Shown here: positions 6,456 through 7,460 of the stretch, piece by piece
Layout: each line of letters begins with the position of its first letter
How positions within the stretch are numbered: the stretch's first letter is position 1
Assembly (NCBI GenBank): GCA_027351145.1
Contig: DAIEIZ010000059.1
Coordinates: 1 to 7,460 of the forward strand
Direction: 5' to 3'
Length of the DNA: 7,460 nucleotides
Source of the DNA: Candidatus Moraniibacteriota bacterium
GTDB taxonomy: Bacteria; Patescibacteriota; Minisyncoccia; Moranbacterales; UBA2206
The notes under the pieces: model-generated
The model's input: the letters and a program-made list of their open reading frames with translations, nothing else
The model's database searches: none
Told to the model about the DNA's origin: nothing
Made by a program: the position numbers and the translations under genes

Positions 6456-6734
6456 TTATGCGGTTGCCTGATAATCAGACTCAGGCAACAGCAAGCTTTG
6501 AATTGCAACAGCATCAAAACTTGCCTGCATTTTTTCCAAGTCGTGCTGGGTTTCGACAGCAACGACAATTTTTTTTTCGGCAAGAAACATCATTAAACTA
6601 GTATAGAAATGCAAACGATCCGAGAAAGGTTTCTCGCTAATTTTAAATTTTTCAGCGAGAAAATATTCCACTTCACCTTTGTTGGTTAAATCCACTGCAT
6701 CCGCAAAATACTTCGCGGTGATCATTGGCTTCAT
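6456..6734 (-). CDS. Hypothetical protein, 92 residues
   Basis: I do not recognise this small protein. It reads MKPMITAKYFADAVDLTNKG onwards, is soluble and mixed alpha/beta, and has no signal peptide or membrane segment. A central amphipathic stretch (FSDRLHFYTSLMMFLAEKKIVVAV) combines a helix and a strand, and the tail (AIQSLLLPESDYQATA) is polar. AGGAGG at 6749-6744 lies 9 nt before the ATG at 6734 and 6 nt before an in-frame TTG at 6737. I chose the ATG because the 137-residue gene at 1924 has the same 9-nt spacing; the TTG would give 93 residues. It lies downstream of the tRNAs on the same strand and converges on dnaE, with a hairpin terminator just after it. The clean SD, reading length and terminator support a real gene. 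Function is unknown. Confidence 0.7.
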   Translation of the reverse strand: MKPMITAKYFADAVDLTNKGEVEYFLAEKFKISEKPFSDRLHFYTSLMMFLAEKKIVVAVETQHDLEKMQASFDAVAIQSLLLPESDYQATA

Positions 6735-6743
6735 CAATATTTT

Positions 6744-6755
6744 CCTCCTATTATA
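6744..6755 (-). promoter_or_regulatory. SD of the 92-residue gene with an overlapping TATAAT
   Basis: AGGAGG (6749-6744) is a full SD. Immediately upstream and abutting it is TATAAT (6755-6750), a perfect -10 by sequence. If used, transcription would start inside or after the SD and lose it, and no -35 is visible at 16-18 nt. The TATAAT is therefore doubtful as a promoter, while the SD is solid. Confidence 0.6.
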
Positions 6756-6795
6756 AAAAGTTTACTACTAAGCACCCCCGTGGGATATTCTCTGG

Positions 6796-6822
6796 ACAAA
6801 AAATAAAAAGAACTAAATTAGT
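6796..6822 (-). terminator. Weak candidate terminator after tRNA-Ile
   Basis: Directly after the tRNA the minus strand has a small ACTA/TAGT inverted repeat (6812-6822) and a T-rich tract TTCTTTTTATTTTTTG. The stem is only about 4 bp and AT-rich, so termination may be partial. Read-through would carry the transcript into the 92-residue gene. Confidence 0.3.
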
Positions 6823-6895
6823 GGGCGATGGAGAACTCGAATCTCCGACCTCGTCATTATCAGTGACGCGCTCTAACCAACTGAGCTAATCGCCC
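6822..6895 (-). tRNA. tRNA-Ile (anticodon GAU)
   Basis: A complete 74-nt cloverleaf. The acceptor stem GGGCGAT/ATCGCCC pairs in all 7 positions, with discriminator A at 6822. The D arm contains AGCTCAGTTGGTTAGAGC. The anticodon stem CGTCA/TGACG encloses the loop CTGATAA, with anticodon GAT (plus-strand 6859-6861). The T arm GGAGA/TCTCC encloses TTCGAGT. The 3' CCA is not encoded, so it must be added by a nucleotidyltransferase. It reads AUC codons. No good promoter lies directly in front; transcription probably comes from 7055-7027 through the truncated copy. Confidence 0.97.
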
Positions 6896-6899
6896 ATAT
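6869..6899 (-). repeat. 31-bp exact direct repeat, copy 1 (inside tRNA-Ile)
   Basis: These 31 bases cover four leader bases plus the 5' acceptor strand and D arm of tRNA-Ile, and are identical to 6973-7003 in the same orientation, offset by 104 bp. The flanking bases differ at both ends. Confidence 0.95.
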
Positions 6900-6947
6900 A
6901 TATTTATACGGAAATATCTTATTTTTAAACAGGCCTTGTCATGATTA

Positions 6948-6973
6948 GGGTATTTGCGATTGAGCAAATGCCC
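6948..6973 (-). other. Hairpin next to the truncated tRNA-Ile copy
   Basis: GGG (6948-6950) pairs with CCC (6971-6973), and ATTTGC (6952-6957) pairs with GCAAAT (6964-6969) around a 6-nt loop. The pair between the two parts (6951/6970) is a G-T wobble on plus and a mismatch on minus. It sits where the anticodon arm of the truncated tRNA would be. No T-tract follows, so it is not a normal terminator. Confidence 0.5.
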
Positions 6974-6999
6974 GCTCTAACCAACTGAGCTAATCGCCC
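6973..6999 (-). pseudogene. Truncated tRNA-Ile copy (5' part only)
   Basis: The minus strand from 6999 reads exactly as the first 27 nt of tRNA-Ile: the 5' acceptor strand, D arm and first base after it. The sequence then changes to an unrelated hairpin. No ATCGCCC partner strand, T arm or anticodon loop follows before the intact gene, so it cannot fold as a tRNA. It sits 28 nt after a perfect promoter -10, the place expected for the real tRNA gene. Confidence 0.85.
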
Positions 7000-7003
7000 A
7001 TAT
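6973..7003 (-). repeat. 31-bp exact direct repeat, copy 2 (truncated tRNA)
   Basis: Second copy of the 31-bp sequence at 6869-6899. Removing one copy plus the 73 nt between them (104 bp in total) would place the intact tRNA-Ile directly behind the promoter at 7055-7027. Confidence 0.95.
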
Positions 7004-7026
7004 TTACCCACTAACCACGATTTTCA

Positions 7027-7055
7027 ATTATAGCACTAAAATCAAAAATTGTCAA
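7027..7055 (-). promoter_or_regulatory. Perfect consensus sigma70 promoter of the tRNA-Ile locus
   Basis: On the minus strand, TTGACA (7055-7050), a 17-nt spacer and TATAAT (7032-7027) match the consensus fully, with an extended TG (TGC directly before TATAAT). Transcription should start near 7020, about 21 nt before the truncated tRNA copy at 6999, and continue to the intact tRNA at 6895. Confidence 0.88.
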
Positions 7056-7061
7056 ACTTTG

Positions 7062-7134
7062 TGGACCCTATCGGGCTCGAACCGATCACCCCCTGCTTGC
7101 AAAGCAGGTGCTCTACCAAATGAGCTAAGGGCCC
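7062..7134 (-). tRNA. tRNA-Ala (anticodon UGC)
   Basis: A complete 73-nt cloverleaf. The acceptor stem GGGCCCT/AGGGTCC contains the G3-U70 wobble that marks tRNA-Ala for alanyl-tRNA synthetase. The D arm contains AGCTCATTTGGTAGAGC. The anticodon stem CCTGC/GCAGG encloses TTTGCAA, with anticodon TGC (plus-strand 7099-7101). The T arm encloses TTCGAGC. The discriminator is A at 7062 and CCA is not encoded. Pairing of tRNA-Ile(GAU) with tRNA-Ala(UGC) is typical of rRNA spacers, but no rRNA is visible here. It has its own promoter at 7191-7164. Confidence 0.97.
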
Positions 7135-7163
7135 ATATCCGCCATAAAAAACAACTAAAATCT

Positions 7164-7191
7164 ATTATAGCAAAAATTACCGGCTTGTCCA
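7164..7191 (-). promoter_or_regulatory. Near-consensus promoter of tRNA-Ala, overlapping the end of murD
   Basis: On the minus strand, TGGACA (7191-7186, 5 of 6 to TTGACA), a 16-nt spacer and a perfect TATAAT (7169-7164) with the extended TG. The start would be near 7157, about 23 nt before tRNA-Ala. The -35 lies within the last codons of the murD frame, whose stop is at 7177. Confidence 0.85.
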
Positions 7192-7460
7192 GTTTCTAAC
7201 GGCTTCTTGGAATTTATCCCCTTTTTCCTCAAAATTCTTCCAAATACTATAACTCGGCGAAGCCGTGGAAAGAAGGCATATTTTGCCTGATTTAGTATTG
7301 GCGAAAGCAAACTCTACCGCCGCTGACATATCTCTCGCATGCATTGTCAGATATTTTTTGTGAGATTTTTGATGCAAAGCTTTTTCAATTTCCCTACCGC
7401 TGTCCGGAAAAAAGACAATGTTACTTATTTTTGATCTGCCAATCCTGATTGCCAATTGCG
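7177..7460 (-). CDS. murD: UDP-N-acetylmuramoyl-L-alanine--D-glutamate ligase, C-terminal part
   Basis: The last 93 residues of a Mur ligase, cut by the right edge. MurD adds D-glutamate to UDP-MurNAc-L-alanine with ATP in the cytoplasmic pathway of peptidoglycan precursors. The stretch KICLLSTASPSYSIWKNF followed by EEKGDKFQEAV corresponds to the MurD C-terminal signature (LLSPA..S.D.FKNFEERG..F in the family), which holds the serine and phenylalanine that contact D-glutamate. The proline after LLS is threonine here and the usual aspartate is serine; this is a modest deviation. The upstream part (VFFPDSGREIEKAL, then DMSAAVEFAFANTKSG) fits the preceding helices and strands of domain 3. A TTG at 7455 is not a real start; the frame is open to the edge. 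The tRNA-Ala promoter overlaps its 3' end. Confidence 0.88.
   Translation of the reverse strand, partial: QLAIRIGRSKISNIVFFPDSGREIEKALHQKSHKKYLTMHARDMSAAVEFAFANTKSGKICLLSTASPSYSIWKNFEEKGDKFQEAVRNWTSR

Noticed and set aside
6900..6972. A third complete tRNA or a tRNA intron between the truncated copy and tRNA-Ile
   Set aside because: The segment has no T arm and no strand pairing with the acceptor, and the downstream gene repeats the full 5' half, so splicing would not yield a tRNA.

Overview
The window looks like chromosomal DNA of a moderately AT-rich bacterium, most likely from the Patescibacteria (candidate phyla radiation, Parcubacteria-like). This placement is inference. It rests on the style of the DnaE, RNase HII and family-4 glycosyltransferase sequences, tRNA genes without an encoded CCA end, housekeeping genes without a Shine-Dalgarno (SD) sequence, and intergenic repeats of a kind I associate with that group. 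No 16S or other marker is present to settle it.

Layout. Positions 1-1774 (minus strand) hold rnhB followed by a family-4 glycosyltransferase whose 3' end runs off the left edge; the two are 17 nt apart and probably co-transcribed. Positions 1775-1923 form a divergent promoter region. Positions 1924-2435 (plus) are a self-contained cassette: promoter, strong SD, an unrecognised 137-residue protein and a strong intrinsic terminator. Positions 2440-2851 contain no convincing protein gene. They hold an extended -10 promoter candidate, ATTCGTA repeats, a nested stem-loop and a second intrinsic terminator, which together could be a small RNA of about 165-170 nt. An inverted pair of REP-like repeats then runs into the dnaE leader. 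Positions 2852-6388 (plus) are dnaE, the replicative polymerase, with an intact PHP metal site and a beta-clamp motif.

A hairpin terminator at 6415-6449 separates dnaE from a converging unrecognised 92-residue gene (6456-6734, minus). Further right, all on the minus strand, lie tRNA-Ile(GAU), a truncated copy of its 5' part, tRNA-Ala(UGC), and the C-terminal end of a ligase recognised as MurD, which enters from the right edge. Two near-consensus sigma70 promoters drive the tRNAs.

The genes are mostly housekeeping: replication (dnaE), ribonucleotide removal (rnhB), peptidoglycan precursor synthesis (murD), translation (tRNAs) and cell-surface glycan synthesis (the glycosyltransferase). I found no defence system, CRISPR array or complete mobile element. 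The most unusual structures are the rearranged tRNA-Ile locus, where a consensus promoter feeds a 5' tRNA fragment and the intact gene lies exactly 104 bp further on, and the candidate structured RNA with the REP-like inverted pair upstream of dnaE.
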